The translations under genes were made by a program, and so were the position numbers. A model generated the notes under the pieces. That model was not told the origin of the DNA, did no database searches, and was given only the letters and a program-made list of their open reading frames with translations. Positions 11,506-25,540 of a stretch of DNA of 64,000 bases are shown piece by piece (within the stretch, counting starts at the first letter, position 1; each line of letters opens with the position of its first letter). The stretch spans positions 127,975,973 to 128,039,972 of the forward strand of contig NC_133389.1 of assembly GCF_047511655.1 (NCBI RefSeq). Direction: 5' to 3'. The stretch is from Castor canadensis. Lineage: Eukaryota; Chordata; Mammalia; Rodentia; Castoridae.

Positions 11506-11599
11506 CTCTCTTTTACACAAGAGAGAAATCATTGGGTAATATGAATAGTACTCTGATCTGTTTTGCAATTCAGTTTTAGCAAGCTTTTTAAAGAGAAGG

Positions 11600-11765
11600 T
11601 ATGTCTAAAAATAAAGGTGATCAAAAAAAAACAGGTGGAGGGGGCTGAGGGGAAGAGACAATGGGGCCATGTAATTAATGTACAATATAAGTCTAATCAG
11701 AATTGTAACTATGAAATCCCCCCCATATCATGAATATATCCTAATAAAAATTTATTTAAAAAACA
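11600..11765 (+). repeat. Probable short L1 3'-end insertion
   Basis: Purine-rich AGGTGGAGGGGGCTGAGGGG, then ATGTAATTAATGTACAATAT and ATATCCTAATAAAAATTTAT with an A-rich end. It resembles the last ~150 b of a LINE with a poly(A) signal. The family is not certain. Confidence 0.4.
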
Positions 11766-12160
11766 AAACAGGTAGAAACTTACGTATGCTGGCAGGTGAC
11801 AGTAAACAAGTGGCCTTACTTTATGCACATACTTCTCGTTCTACAATTCTTTTTTGCTATAGCTTTTCTACAAATGGAGAAAAGCCAAATAAGTGCAGTT
11901 ACCATTTTTAGTTTCGATCCCATGAATCTGTAAGTCTCACTGTCTATACCCTCATAAAATGCTGTGCTAATTTTCTTTCTTGCTTCCTCATTCCTCAGAT
12001 ATCTCCAATGGTCCTAAAATTCTCTGCAGGCTTCTCTTTAGAAATGCAGGAAACTTCTGGACCCCTTATTTGCTCGTCTTATTGTTCCATAAATGTATAT
12101 ACCCAGTTACTCTCTAGGAGAGTTAGTCTGGTGAATCTTCTTTAAGAATGCAGCATGATG

Positions 12161-12360
12161 CCGGGGCGATGGTGGCTCACGCCTGGAATCATAGCTACTC
12201 AGGAGGCAGAGATCAGGAGGATCATGGTTCAAAATCAGCCCTGGGCAAATAGTTTTCGAGACCCTATCTCAAACAGATCCATCACAAAAAAGGGCTGGTG
12301 GAGTAGCTCAAGGTGTGGGTCCTGAGTTCAAACCCCAGTACTGCAAAAAAAAGAAAAAAG
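12161..12360 (+). repeat. 7SL+ID dimeric SINE (short-right-half subtype)
   Basis: CCGGGGCGATGGTGGCTCAC to CAAACCCCAGTACTGC plus (A)n. The right half lacks the box-A-side TGGTAGAGCACCTGCC segment and reads CTCAAGGTGTGGGTCCTGAG instead. The same deletion recurs at 24.05 and 49.78 kb, so it is a subfamily trait. An imperfect target-site duplication (AAGAATGCAGCATGA / AAGAATAGCATGA) flanks it. Confidence 0.85.
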
Positions 12361-12417
12361 AATAGCATGAAATGATGGTCAGTCTGTACATATGCATTTC
12401 ATTTTATTTCATGTGTT

Positions 12418-12531
12418 TTTTGTTTGTTTTTGGCTGTATGGGGTTTGCACTCAGGGCCTCATGTTTGCTAGGCAGTCAATCTGGGCCTCCTGAGTAGCTA
12501 GGATTATAGGCACTAGCCACGGCACCTGGCT
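12418..12531 (-). repeat. SINE, internally deleted
   Basis: The reverse ID end (GGGTTTGCACTCAGGGCC) runs directly into the 7SL left end (CTAGGATTATAGGCACTAGC). The middle is missing. Confidence 0.7.
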
Positions 12532-12835
12532 ATTTCATGTTTTTTTTGCGTGTGCTTTCTGATCTATTTGAAATGTCCTCATGTGAGTGTGTATTGATAC
12601 CCTCTTGGGTAAGTGTCTTAGGAACATTCTTTTCTGATGGATGTTTCAAATGTCAGAGTTTATACCTGTTCCTAAGTGCAAAATGTATATTAACCAATAA
12701 AGAAGTTTATAAGAAAAAAAAAACCCATGACTTCTGGGTTTAGTATGCCTTAATGGATGAAAAAGCTATTTGAAGAAAACTCATTTCTATCACAAAAATG
12801 CTTCTTATTAAATGCCACAGGAACCAATGGTTGCT

Positions 12836-13067
12836 TTTTTTTTTTTTTTTTTTGATGGGATGGGTTTGAACTCAGGGCTTCATGCTTGCAAAGCAGGCCC
12901 TCTACTGCTTGAGCCATACCTCCAGTCCATTTTGCTCTGGTTATTTTGGAAATGGGGGCGGGGGGGTCTCATGAACTCTTTGCTCAGGCTGGCCTTGAAC
13001 TTCAGTCCTCTAGACCTTAACCTCCCAAGTAGTTATGATTACAGGTGTGAGCCACCGATGCCTGGCA
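12836..13067 (-). repeat. 7SL+ID dimeric SINE
   Basis: Full-length, with poly(A) shown as T17 at 12836. The imperfect target-site duplication CAATGGTTGCTTTT / CAATTGTTGCCTTT flanks it. Confidence 0.88.
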
Positions 13068-13328
13068 ATTGTTGCCTTTAAATGCTCTTAAACCTTCCAA
13101 ATGCCATGAAATGTGGTAGTTCAGCCTTGTTTAGAAGTGTGATATGGCTGTTAATCCATTAATCCATTAATCTGTTATTGCTTATTAAAATTCTAATACC
13201 CTGCTGAGGAGGGGGATATTCAATTTATAAAGCATAGTTTTTGTGTGTAAACACAGAACTAAACCAAGCTTGGAATGGAATACTCCAAGCTCTCTTATGT
13301 CTGCCTTGCACAATTTGTCTCAACATTC

Positions 13329-13422
13329 TTTTTTTTTTTTTTTTGGCAGCACTGGGGCTTGAACTCAGGACCTCACACTTACTAGACAGGCACTCTACCA
13401 CTTGAGTCACTCCACTAGTGCA
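13329..13422 (-). repeat. ID-like SINE monomer
   Basis: T-tract, then CACTGGGGCTTGAACTCAGG and the reverse right half (ACCACTTGAGTCACTCCACT). Confidence 0.8.
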
Positions 13423-13424
13423 CA

Positions 13425-15110
13425 ACTAGTCTCAGCTCAGAGAAACAGCTTCCACGTTTTCATGGTATCCTTAGGATGCAGGACAATACAGCTGAATTAG
13501 CTAGAACTTTACTGGTGGGATTAAGAAGGGTGTTTGTGATGTGAAAGGGGTGGAGGCAGGATATGATATCTGGCCGATGAGAACAGCATGGGCCTAGACG
13601 TTTCAATTGATTTTTCCGTTGGTTCTATAATTATGGCAGATTTTCTTTCCCATCCTCAGACAGGCCAAGGTTTTCCTATACATTCTTGAAATGGCCTGTT
13701 TTATTTAACTCTTTGCACCGTCCTCATCATGGAAATTTCTATTCAGAACATGTCAAGTATAGGAATGTCCACTCTGCAACCTAAAGCCTAGTTCCTCTGA
13801 AGAATTTATGACTAATGATGTGTGACATTGTGGGAAAAAATTAAGGACTGTGTTTATCTTCAAGTCATACCAGTTAGCCTATAAGACCAACCCAGAGAGA
13901 TAAAATGGAATTTAAAGGCCTTGTTTGCATCCTTAATACCAGTGCCTCCTCTTATGTCTCATTAGAAAAAAGAATTGTTATCACTATATTCTGTTCTCCA
14001 TACAGTCTTCAGTTATCGATAAAAGTGTAGATGGAACCATTTCTAGTGTAGTTTTATCTGCCATTCCAGTGTCTACCCTCATGATTCCCCATAAGTCTTT
14101 TGGTCAGTCTGAGGCCCATATTATACCAAAGCCATGGATTCTTTATGCCAGAAACAGAGAGAACTCTCTTTGGTCAGTCATGTGGAACTTCCGGGGTCCA
14201 TAGACTATCACACTGCTCTTCCGAATAGCCTTCTTACCTTGGACACAACCTCTTAGGTCAACTGTCAAACAAATGCTGTCTTTACTCATAAGGCATCAGT
14301 ATTTATTAAATTTGAACATCCTAGGCACTGCTCCTGGCTCTGAGGCTACAACTATAAAGAATATGAAGTCCATTAAGGAGATACTTGTGGTGGTGAGGGA
14401 TACAGCAATGATATAAACAATAAGATATTTAAAGTGTTAAATACTATGATGAAAATAGAGCATGGGTGTGATAACATGCAATGTTATAAGTTTTCTCTTT
14501 TTATATAATTTCAGAAACCTTGAAGGTAGCAGATATTTTTGGTAGCTCTAGAGAGGTGGGAAAATTGTGTGTGCTGCACACCTTTACAAATCTTGAGGGA
14601 GTGATGTTGAGATGTCCAGCATCTGACAAATAGCCTATGTAGCTATTTGAAGAAACAAATGTTGGAACTCGACTGTAAGAAATGCAATCTCCATGGCTGG
14701 AAATTGCTGACAAAATGCTGTTTTTGAAAAGCAGCCCTTGACAACAACCATAGGTCCTCGAAGGAGTCTTTGCCAAGATCAGTTGTAAGATGCTAGCTCA
14801 CACTAATAGGAGGAACAACTGAGAGCCCTTAGGTTTATGAGTGCTTGATATTAGGTCATTCTTCTCTTCACTATTAAGCTCCTTGAAGAAAAGAAATATC
14901 TAACTTACTAAACATATCAGAGGAGCTACATTATGTCATTTGTGGGGGCGAGGGTAGTATAAATTCTCACCTGGAAGTGGGTAATTTTTAGAGAGTATAA
15001 ACAGATTGATAGTTACAAAATTGACTGCTCTATAGAGTTTTAAGTGAAGTGTCATATATTAGGGCCTGTTTTTCTCACTGACAGATTAAATGAATGGTTT
15101 TCAAACTTTT
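13425..15110. other. Intergenic DNA, no feature recognised
   Basis: About 1.7 kb of diverged, AT-leaning sequence. I see no exon, repeat landmark or RNA gene. Short open frames are not conserved-looking. Confidence 0.5.
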
Positions 15111-15122
15111 GGTTTTGAGATC

Positions 15123-15204
15123 TTTTTTTTTTTTTGATGGGACTGGGGTCTCAACTCGGTTTCGCACTTGCAAAGCAGTGCTCTGAGCCACACCTCCAGT
15201 CCTG
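15123..15204 (-). repeat. ID-like SINE monomer
   Basis: T14 tail, CTGGGGTCTCAACTCGG and a reverse right half. The flanking near-duplication GGTTTTGAGATCT / GGTTTTGGGATTCT suggests a target-site duplication. Confidence 0.75.
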
Positions 15205-15617
15205 GTTTTGGGATTCTGAACTCTTAGCATGTTAACATAAATAACACTTTTTAAAAAGACTCTATCTTCCAAAACCAAAAATAGAATGGCATTATTTTTT
15301 TCATTTTTGTTTCTGTCATGCTTAACAGAAAACCGCTGCATTCTTTTATCTGCTTCTGTGTTTGACATCTGTTGTGATCTGTTTTGCAGTATATAATGAA
15401 AATCTAGTCTCACATCTACATAGGTGGAAAGGGTGGACATTGTAAACCCTCTGAAAGGGTTTTGAGGGTCCCAGAAATCATGAGACCTTTGAACATCACT
15501 GGGTAATCAGTACATTCTAATGCAGAGGGGAAAAAAAAAAATCTCCCAGTGAATGAGTTGACAGCATTTTGAAAGTTAAGGAGTATGAGCCATGGCATGC
15601 TGGGAATTGTAGTACTC

Positions 15618-15790
15618 CAGAACAGTGCTTCTCTAAGTTAAATATGTATCCAAATCATCTATGATCCTTGTTAAAATGCAGATTTTTGATTCAGTAGACT
15701 TGGAATGAGGCTCTAGAACCACCATTTCTAGCAAGCTGCCAGGTGATGCCAATGCTCCTGATCCATGGACCTTGCTTTGAGCAGCAATCT
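15618..15790. mobile_element. MER5-type hAT-Charlie DNA transposon relic
   Basis: Landmarks of the nonautonomous MER5 group: CTTGTTAAAATGCAGATTTT, TTGATTCAGTAGACTTGG and ATTTCTAGCAAGCTGCCAGG with TGATGC. The end resembles the family's TTTGAGAACCACTG terminus. Non-coding and ancient. Confidence 0.65.
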
Positions 15791-16700
15791 TTAGTGTATT
15801 ATGAAATAACACATCACCAGAAAGGACATAGGAGTATGTGCAAGTGAGACTGTGGAGTGTGTGGGAGAGGGTGGGAGAGTAGGGATGGGTGAGAAAATGA
15901 GAGGATAAATAAACTCATGGTATCTATTTTTAAAAAGTTCATAAAAGTAATGCTTTAAAAAAAAACCCACAAAGCTGATACTATGACAAGTTTTGGCTAT
16001 TATAACTATCAAAAGAAGACAAGGCAGAATGTTGTTGGTAGAGACAGAATCCAACTGCCATGTTTGTTGAGACAGAGGAGGCTAGCATTAGAGCTGAAAA
16101 TTAGTTTTCCCTTAACAATGTAAAGAATTGGGAAAGTAACTAATGGAACATGTTTTGGGTTTTAAGGCCATAATGTTATCACTAATACCATGAAATTACT
16201 AAATTGGTATGCTCAGTATGTAGAGAATGTAACAGCTCATTTCTAATTTATGTAGAAATCACATTTTAAAGGCTCTGCACATGATACTACAACAATATGA
16301 ACTTTTCCTATGTAAAACACGTCACACCCAAGCCAAACCATATTGGCTAAACTTACCTAACAGAACTCAAAACTTGAGCAGCCTGAGTATTGTTTATTTG
16401 GTTCTAAAATGTTATTTCCTATTTGTCAACAATCCTTCCTTAAAATTAACTGCAATAACATGTATTTCTATTCAATTTTAGCCACCTAGCTACTTGACCA
16501 TAAACTGTGATCATCCTTTGAAGCCTGTATTAACTTTAAGATCTTGAACTCTGAAATACTTTAAATTCCTTAGTCGTTTTTTTTAGCTTTTATGGAAGGC
16601 TCTAGTGCTTGAGCCCTCTCTTTTATGCCAATTTGTCACCTTTGTTGTGTGTTCACTTTGTTTCTTAACTTCTTTTACAGGTCATCCTGTTTTTGTTGAT

Positions 16701-16915
16701 TTGGTGGTACTGGGGTTTGAACTCAGGGCCTCATGTTTGCTAGGCAGGTGCTCCACGGCTTGAGCCACTCTGCCAGCCCTTTTTTTATGTTGTTTACTTT
16801 GAGATAGGGTCTTGTGAACTATTTGCTCGGGCTGGCTTTGAACTGCGATTCTCCCGATCTCTGTTTCCTGACAAGCTAATACTAGTATTACAGGTGTGAG
16901 CCACTGGCCCCCAGG
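16701..16915 (-). repeat. 7SL+ID dimeric SINE
   Basis: GGTACTGGGGTTTGAACTCA to GTGTGAGCCACTGGCCCCCA, both halves present. Followed at once by another partial SINE. Confidence 0.85.
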
Positions 16916-16931
16916 TTTTTCTTTTCTTTTC

Positions 16932-16985
16932 TTTTGTGGTATGGAGGGTTTGAATTCAGAGCTGGAGCCATGCCTCCACCCCTAC
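16932..16985 (-). repeat. Truncated ID-like SINE
   Basis: GGTATGGAGGGTTTGAATTC then GGAGCCATGCCTCCACCCC. The box-A half is deleted. Confidence 0.55.
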
Positions 16986-17612
16986 TGCTATTTCTTTGTG
17001 CCAGTGCCCAGCACTGATAACACTCACTGATCTTTAAACAAGTTTATGTTAACAAGCCTCCCAACATTGCTGGAAATCACAAAACTAGGCTAGTAAGGTT
17101 CACCACAGATTTATTATCTGGAGCTGGGTCTTACTGCTGCTCTGAACTTGTATCTACCTTTCCTCAAATTTACATGTAAGATTATACCTCTTGAATTTAA
17201 AAATCATACGAAAACTAAACTTCATCATTTCTCCAGAGTTTAACTTTCAGCCTTAGCTCACACTATTTCTTCCCCATACTCAGGCAACTTTTTTTTCATG
17301 TATCAATGCTTTGCTGATTTATCCTTCGTCCCTCCTCTTCTGGTCTGTCCTCATACCAGTTCAAGGTTTACCCTAAATTGTAGACAAATGGCCCTTTTTC
17401 ATGTGATTCCTTCATTGGAAAATTATTTCTGTCCCTTCAGAACATCTTAGCACTTAACTGCCACTCATGAAATTTACCCTTTGGCTTTGGATTTTACTTG
17501 TATACATATCTAGTGTTTGTGGCTTGAGAAGAACTTTTCATTATTTCAAACATGATTTCATACTCCAATCTATTTTGACTTAATCCCCAAAGCACTAAAA
17601 ATAGGACATTTC

Positions 17613-17700
17613 TGGGCTAGGATGTATGTAACTCAGTGGTAGTGTATTTGCTTAGTTTGAGTGAGGCCCTGGGTTTGAACCCCAGTTCTGGGGCAGGGGT
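17613..17700 (+). repeat. ID SINE monomer
   Basis: GCTAGGATGTATGTAACTCA, GTGGTAGTGTATTTGCTTAG and CTGGGTTTGAACCCCAGTTC. Classical ID-like, without a 7SL half. Confidence 0.7.
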
Positions 17701-18439
17701 GGAGGTGGGGGTAACAACCCTATCTCTGCATTAAGGAAACATATTACTAAGTAAAAAGCATGCCTGAAAATCTGATACACTTTAAGAACATTTAGAGTAA
17801 ATATGGTTGAATCAGTGCCCTATCATTATAGGGTGCTCTTGCCTGTTGGGAGTGTTTTAAATAGACCATTATCAACAAAGAGAATTTCATTTCAGGTTCG
17901 TTTGGTATGAAAGTAACATCTCTATCAGCCCATTCAGAAGCTAAATTAATAAAAAGCATTTACCATTAATATTTGTTTGCAAAGCTCATAAACTAAGTTA
18001 ATACTTGCTATAAAAACGGTATGTAATAAGCATTTCCGCTGACATCACTGATATATTCCAGTTGATATATTTCAATGTCAGAAGTCTTACAAGAAATAAA
18101 AACAAAATAGGATAGACTCCAGGATGCTTTGAAGCAGTATTTCCTCTCCCCACCTAGGTAAATAGTCTGTAGTTATATTATTTTCTAGGCACTGTATTTT
18201 CTTCTTTCTTTATTCAGTAATCTGAATATCAAGTAGTTGGCTCAAGTATTTCTTTTTCATACTTGGGTGATTCCATCAGCTGAGAAATCTTGCATAAATC
18301 TGCTCCAGAATCAGTGTTTCAAGCTTTTCAACCACCAAACCAGCACCAAGAATAGATCTTTACTAAGACTCATTTTATTTAAAATGAACTTGGAATAGAG
18401 GACTTGGAACAGTATTTCCCTATGATTTTTTAAATGTTG

Positions 18440-19070
18440 TGACTTTACTATGTCCTTTATTACACAGTACACTTTTTAATTGTAGCAAAATACAGGCAAA
18501 GTTGACATTTTTAACCATTTTAAAGTGTACACTTAGCACACCACCTAGTTCCAGATCATTTTCATTATCCCCAAATGAAAAGCCCACACCCAATCAGCAG
18601 TCATTTCCTCTTTCCCCAGACTTAGTCACCACTAATTGGTTTTATCTTTGTAGATTTATCTATTTTGGGTATTTCATTTGAAGGACTTTTTTTGCGTGGC
18701 ATTGGGGTTTTGAACTCAGGGCATCATGTTTCCTAGGGAGGTGCTCTTACCACTTGAGCCATTCCACCAGCCCTGGGTATTTCATTTGATAAAGGAAACC
18801 ATACATATGTAGCATTTGTATCTGATTTCTTTCACTTGGCATTTTTCAAGGTTCGCCTATGTTTAGCATGGATTAGTACCTCACTCCTTTTTTATGGCTG
18901 AATATTCTAGCACATGGATATAACACACTTGTTTACCCACTCATCAGTTGAACCTTTGGATGTTTTTACCTTTGGCTTCTATGAATATTTATGTAGAAGT
19001 TTTCTTTTTTGATATTTTCAGTTCTTTTGGTCATATATCCAGACATGGAATTGTTGGGCTATGTAAGATT
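18440..19070 (-). repeat. Old L1 3' end interrupted by a SINE
   Basis: Reverse-strand ancient L1 3' sequence: CATTTTAAAGTGTACACTTA, CTATTTTGGGTATTTCATTT and TTATGGCTGAATATTCTAGC, then the ...ACATGGAATTGTTGGGCTATG end. The SINE at 18682-18774 splits it. Confidence 0.7.
18667..18789 (-). repeat. ID-like SINE with perfect 15-bp target-site duplication
   Basis: GGGTATTTCATTTGA is at 18667-18681 and 18775-18789, with the element (18682-18774) between. It landed inside the older L1, giving a clear relative age. Confidence 0.92.
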
Positions 19071-19277
19071 TATTTTGTATTTAATTAGATGATCAATCAG
19101 CAAAAAAGTAGTTATAGCTCTAGTTCTTTTGGTTTCACTTTGTATAAGGTAGCAGGATGTTTATAGTCATTCTCAAACAGTATGTACAAAAACTCCCCGG
19201 GGAACCTTTTTCAAAACGTAGATTTTGAAATCTCATGGTCAAGGATTCTAATTCAGAAGGTCTATAGACTACAGATG

Positions 19278-19372
19278 TTTTTATTTATTTATTTATTTTA
19301 GTACTGGGGTTTGAACTCAGGGCCTCACACTTGCTAGGTAGGTGCTTCTACCACTTCAGCTACTTGCCACCC
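19278..19372 (-). repeat. ID-like SINE with (TTTA)n tail
   Basis: (TTTA)n then TAGTACTGGGGTTTGAACTC and a reverse right half. Lies about 0.9 kb downstream of the ATP5MC3 poly(A) site. Confidence 0.75.
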
Positions 19373-20284
19373 GGGATTTAGTTTAAATAAGTACCCTAAG
19401 TGATTTAGCTGAGGTGGTCTTTGTACCTGACCTTCTCAGTTGAAACCAAATTACTCAGAAGGCATTAAAAGAATAAAGTGTAGCATTCCTATTTGTCCTA
19501 ATTCTCTGACTTTCACATAAACCCTGACGGTTAAGTGACAAGTAATATGACGGTACAAGTTTATGTGCTGGGGGGGAATGTAGACTTCCTATGTTAGCAC
19601 CACTTTCTTTCAACAAGTTTGACAAAGCAACATGCAATTTTGGGAGCAAAATACTATTGAACCAATTTTCATTCCCAAGACTCCTGTTTAAACACGTTAG
19701 TAGCAGTGATAGCACTACTTTAGCAACTTTTAGCTTTTAAAAATGTAGCTGATTCAGTTTATTTTTTGATAATTGCTTTTCAATAAACATCTTCCTCAAA
19801 TAAGAAACTAGCTGCCAGTTAGTTTGAGTCCCTTCTTAAAAGACAGATGGTGATTCATTATAGACACACAATTGCTTAACGTGAGATTAAGAAACAAAAA
19901 TCACTTTCCCTCCCAGTTTAAGGCTTCAAGTCCTAAAAAGCTGACATGATTTATTTTTAAATCCAGCTGTATGAGACCAGCCAAGTCAACTTGGGAGGTG
20001 ATTGTTTCTAGGAATTCTAATTCATGTTAACCCTTAAAAACACAAAATCATTTTGCATAATTAACTATCTTGGCTTAATTAATATTTCATAGAACTCAAC
20101 GGGCTAAAATATTCCTACTTTATATGAATAAACAAAAACCCCATAAATTACCATGTGCAGAACACTAGAATTCCCATAAAAATTACATTAGGTTCTTTTT
20201 CATCACTGGGGCTATAGCTTCCTTCGAATTGGACAGCATCTGAATGCATCTTCTTTGTGATGACTCAAATTTAGTTAAGTACAA

Positions 20285-20444
20285 ACCACAGCAAAAGATT
20301 AAAGTTTTCATCTTTAATGAAATGACTTTGGAAATAATGTACATTTCCATGACACCAACACTACAGTTTTCGGAGTCACAGTAAAATACACAGAATTATA
20401 TCCATAATTACTATGAATGCCAACATTTTAAGCAGTAATTTCTG
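20285..20444 (-). terminator. ATP5MC3: ATP5MC3 3' UTR with ATTAAA poly(A) signal
   Basis: After the stop codon the minus strand runs about 130 b to ATTAAA (plus TTTAAT, 20313-20318). A cleavage site about 15-25 b further on would give a short 3' UTR. Longer alternative ends further downstream (an AATAAA is at plus 19763-19768, TTTATT) are possible but not demonstrated. Confidence 0.65.
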
Positions 20445-22994
<2,550 letters not shown>

Positions 22995-23254
22995 CTTCTA
23001 CAATTCCGGGCGGCGCCGCTGCTGGATCTGGGTGACAAGCAACGTGGGCTCCTCTCCCGCTTCCTCCCTGCGGAGGTAAAGAGGCTTAAGGTCAAGTGCC
23101 CTCCAGGGGCCTGTCCTTCCCACCGGGGCCCCGAGGGCGCCCGTGCACGCCATCCGCCTGGGCCCCGTGCCCAGCGAGACGCCGGCAGAATGAATGGGCC
23201 CAGTTGGTCACTGCTCCGCCCTGGCCAGGCCCGGCTCCCGCGCCCTCCACTTAC

Positions 23255-23340
23255 CTTCCCGGCAGATGGCGGCGGCAGCAGCGGCGGCAGAGGTCGAAGC
23301 GGAGGGCTGGACGCGCAGGCGCGGTGCGGCTCTTATTCGC
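23255..23340 (-). other. ATP5MC3: ATP5MC3 noncoding exon 1 (5' UTR); TSS end approximate
   Basis: A minus-strand splice donor (GGGAAG|GTAAGT) lies at 23255/23254 inside the CpG island, just downstream of a YY1-like GCCGCCATCT on the minus strand (plus 23264-23273). This is the usual place for a YY1 site, in the transcribed start of a housekeeping gene. It should splice to the acceptor CCTCCGCAG at 23068-23076 that opens the exon carrying the ATG. The upstream edge of the exon is estimated, because the start site cannot be read from sequence. Confidence 0.75.
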
Positions 23341-23460
23341 GCCGCAGCACCCGGATGGAGAAGGCGGAGTGTCGGGTGCACCCGGGTAGACGCTCAAGGT
23401 CACTTTGAAACAACTTTATTGGTTACCAGCCGGGAAGGACAACGACAGCCACCCGAGGTT
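23300..23460 (-). promoter_or_regulatory. ATP5MC3: ATP5MC3 CpG-island promoter with NRF1-like and CCAAT motifs
   Basis: CpG-dense, TATA-less sequence. An NRF-1-like palindrome CGCGCAGGCGCG lies at 23312-23323 and a minus-strand CCAAT box (plus ATTGG) at 23418-23422. NRF-1 control is established for many nuclear genes of oxidative phosphorylation, so the motif fits the gene it precedes. The CpG-rich tract extends from about 22.55 kb into intron 1. It stops sharply at a (GT)n microsatellite and SINE at 23.57 kb. Confidence 0.75.
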
Positions 23461-23564
23461 GGGTAGGCGGACAGGGAAGAGAGAAAAAAGAAATCGAAGA
23501 CTAGCCTTGGCAGAGGGGCTGGACAGGCATTTCGCCATTGATCAGAGTTGACAGGAGGATAGGA

Positions 23565-23567
<3 letters not shown>

Positions 23568-23603
<36 letters not shown>
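23568..23603. repeat. (GT)18 microsatellite
   Basis: Pure GT run about 0.23 kb upstream of the presumed ATP5MC3 start, directly abutting the tail of a minus-strand SINE (in which the GT run replaces the poly(A)). Confidence 0.95.
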
Positions 23604-23604
<1 letters not shown>

Positions 23605-23767
23605 GCGGTTTGAACTCAGGGCCTACACTTTGTGAGCCATGCCACCAGCCCTTTATTGTGATTTTTTTTTTTTTTTCGAGGTAGGGTTTCTATTTGCCTG
23701 GGCTGGCTTCGAACCTTGATCCTCGTGAGTAGCTAGGATTACAGGCGTAAGCCACGGGTGGCCTGGC
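23604..23767 (-). repeat. 7SL+ID dimeric SINE, right half shortened
   Basis: GCGGTTTGAACTCAGGGCC to TAGGATTACAGGCGTAAGCC. It carries the shortened right half and retains CpGs, so it is relatively young or protected beside the CpG island. Confidence 0.85.
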
Positions 23768-23920
23768 TTGATAAGGGACTTGTCTTGCATTATCACTTTG
23801 CGAGATGTGGCCTTTTACCGGTTGCTGCTTCTCTTTAGTAGATGGCCCTCTTTTCTGATCATTCTCCTGTGAAATAGAATAGGAGTGTGCGTGGGGGTGT
23901 GGGGCGGGGAGGTTCATCAA

Positions 23921-24120
23921 GCTGGGCGCTGGTGGCTCACGCCTGTAATCTTAGCTACTCAGGAGGCAGAGATCAGAAGGATCATGGTTTGAAGCCAACC
24001 CAGGCAGATACTTCACGAGACCCTATCTCGAAAAAACCCTATCACAAAAAAAGTTGGGCTGGTGGAGTGGCTCAAGGTGCAGGCCCTGAGTTCAAGCCCC
24101 AGGACCACAAAGAAAAAAGG
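23921..24120 (+). repeat. 7SL+ID dimeric SINE (short-right-half subtype)
   Basis: GCTGGGCGCTGGTGGCTCAC, CTCGAAAAAACCCTATCAC and CTCAAGGTGCAGGCCCTGAG. One of the least diverged copies and a good reference for the subfamily. Confidence 0.9.
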
Positions 24121-24478
24121 AAATTAGAGTCTCTAACAGTGAAGACATCTTCTTTCAAGGAACCTGGAAAAGGGTTCCATAATGATGGCTTAATCCTTCA
24201 GTTCAAAGAGGACCTGAATTAGAAGTACTGGGCTTGCATTGTGTTTAATGTAGTGTTCGGGATTTTTAAAAAGTCCGGGTATTTGCAAAACCTATTTGTG
24301 TTTGTTTTTGGTAACTTTGGACAAATCATTTTCTTCAGATGAATGCTGAAATGTCTGAAAAAATGGCTTTTACTGAACATCTTGTTACAGATCTTTGAAG
24401 TATGTAAACTTACTTTAGTGATTCTAACCAGTGGCTACTTGTGGTGACCCGAGACAACACAAAAGCTTAAGCATCGAG

Positions 24479-24560
24479 GGCTGGAGTGTAACTCAGTGGT
24501 AGAGCACTTCCCTAGCATGTGTGAGGTGCTGGGTTTGATCCCTAGCACTGCAAAAATGAA
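24479..24560 (+). repeat. ID SINE monomer
   Basis: GGGCTGGAGTGTAACTCAGT, GGTAGAGCACTTCCCTAGCA and GGGTTTGATCCCTAGCACTG, with good box A and box B matches and an A-rich tail. Confidence 0.85.
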
Positions 24561-24633
24561 ACAAAACAACAACAAAAAAATAAAATAGAAAAACAATAAA
24601 ACATCCAGGATGTCCAGCTACAGTGATGACTTG

Positions 24634-24838
24634 GGCTAGGTGACCAGTGGCCCACACCTGTAATCCTAGCTACTTGGAGGCCGCATTGTGAGGACTGGGG
24701 TTCAAGCCCAGCCGGGGCAAGTAGTTTGGGAGAGACCATCTCCAAAATGACCAGAGCAAAATGGACTGGAGGCATGACTCAAGCAGTAGAGCCCCTGGAA
24801 TCCTGAGTTCAAACCCCAGTCCTACTTAAAAAAAAAGG
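24634..24838 (+). repeat. 7SL+ID dimeric SINE
   Basis: CAGTGGCCCACACCTGTAAT ... GACTGGAGGCATGACTCAAG ... CAAACCCCAGTCCTAC, ending in (A)n. It belongs to the 'CCAAAATGACCAGAGCAAAA' linker subtype, as at 29.1 kb. Confidence 0.85.
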
Positions 24839-25540
24839 GGGTGGGAGGGAGTTGTCTTGGGACTGATTCTGTCTAGAACACTTGAAACATCAACCCAGAA
24901 AAGCAGCCTTTTACTACCTAGTTAGCACAAAGGTGCAATGCTGTGTAGCATTCTCCAGGGAGAAGCCCTTACAATGAAAACTTTAAAAATGAGCCAAAAT
25001 TTACTGATCCAACTTCAGATGCAAATGGTTCAAAATAACATGATTGTTAGTATTTTCAGTTCAATCTGTAGTCCATTCAATAGAGATAATTCGAATGTAC
25101 AGTTTGACAAGAGATTATAAGCACAGTTTCTCAAGTACTCAGTTCTAACCTGAAGTATGTCCCATGGTGTCTACAGTAGAATAAACAATAAGGCCCTATA
25201 CTTCCACAATAGATCTTCTAGGGGGAAAATTTTTCTAAGTAGATTTGAGTGCAGAATTGTTTTATGTGGTGTTCCTATTTCTTTTGCACAAAAATTTATA
25301 ACAGTAACTGTTGAGGAGGAGCCAGGACAGAAGGTAGGATCCCTAATGGTTGCTTCCAAGTTATATATGAACTAGATAGATGCTTATGGCCCGGAGACAC
25401 TTAGGGGTCTGAATCCCAGTTTACCTGTTGTGTTGAGGACCCTAACCATGGCCATATCTCCATGGTGCTATTCTAGATAGATTAACTCAGACTTTGCTTG
25501 GTTTTGCATCCTAAGATTTATATTATAGAAGGAGGGAAAC

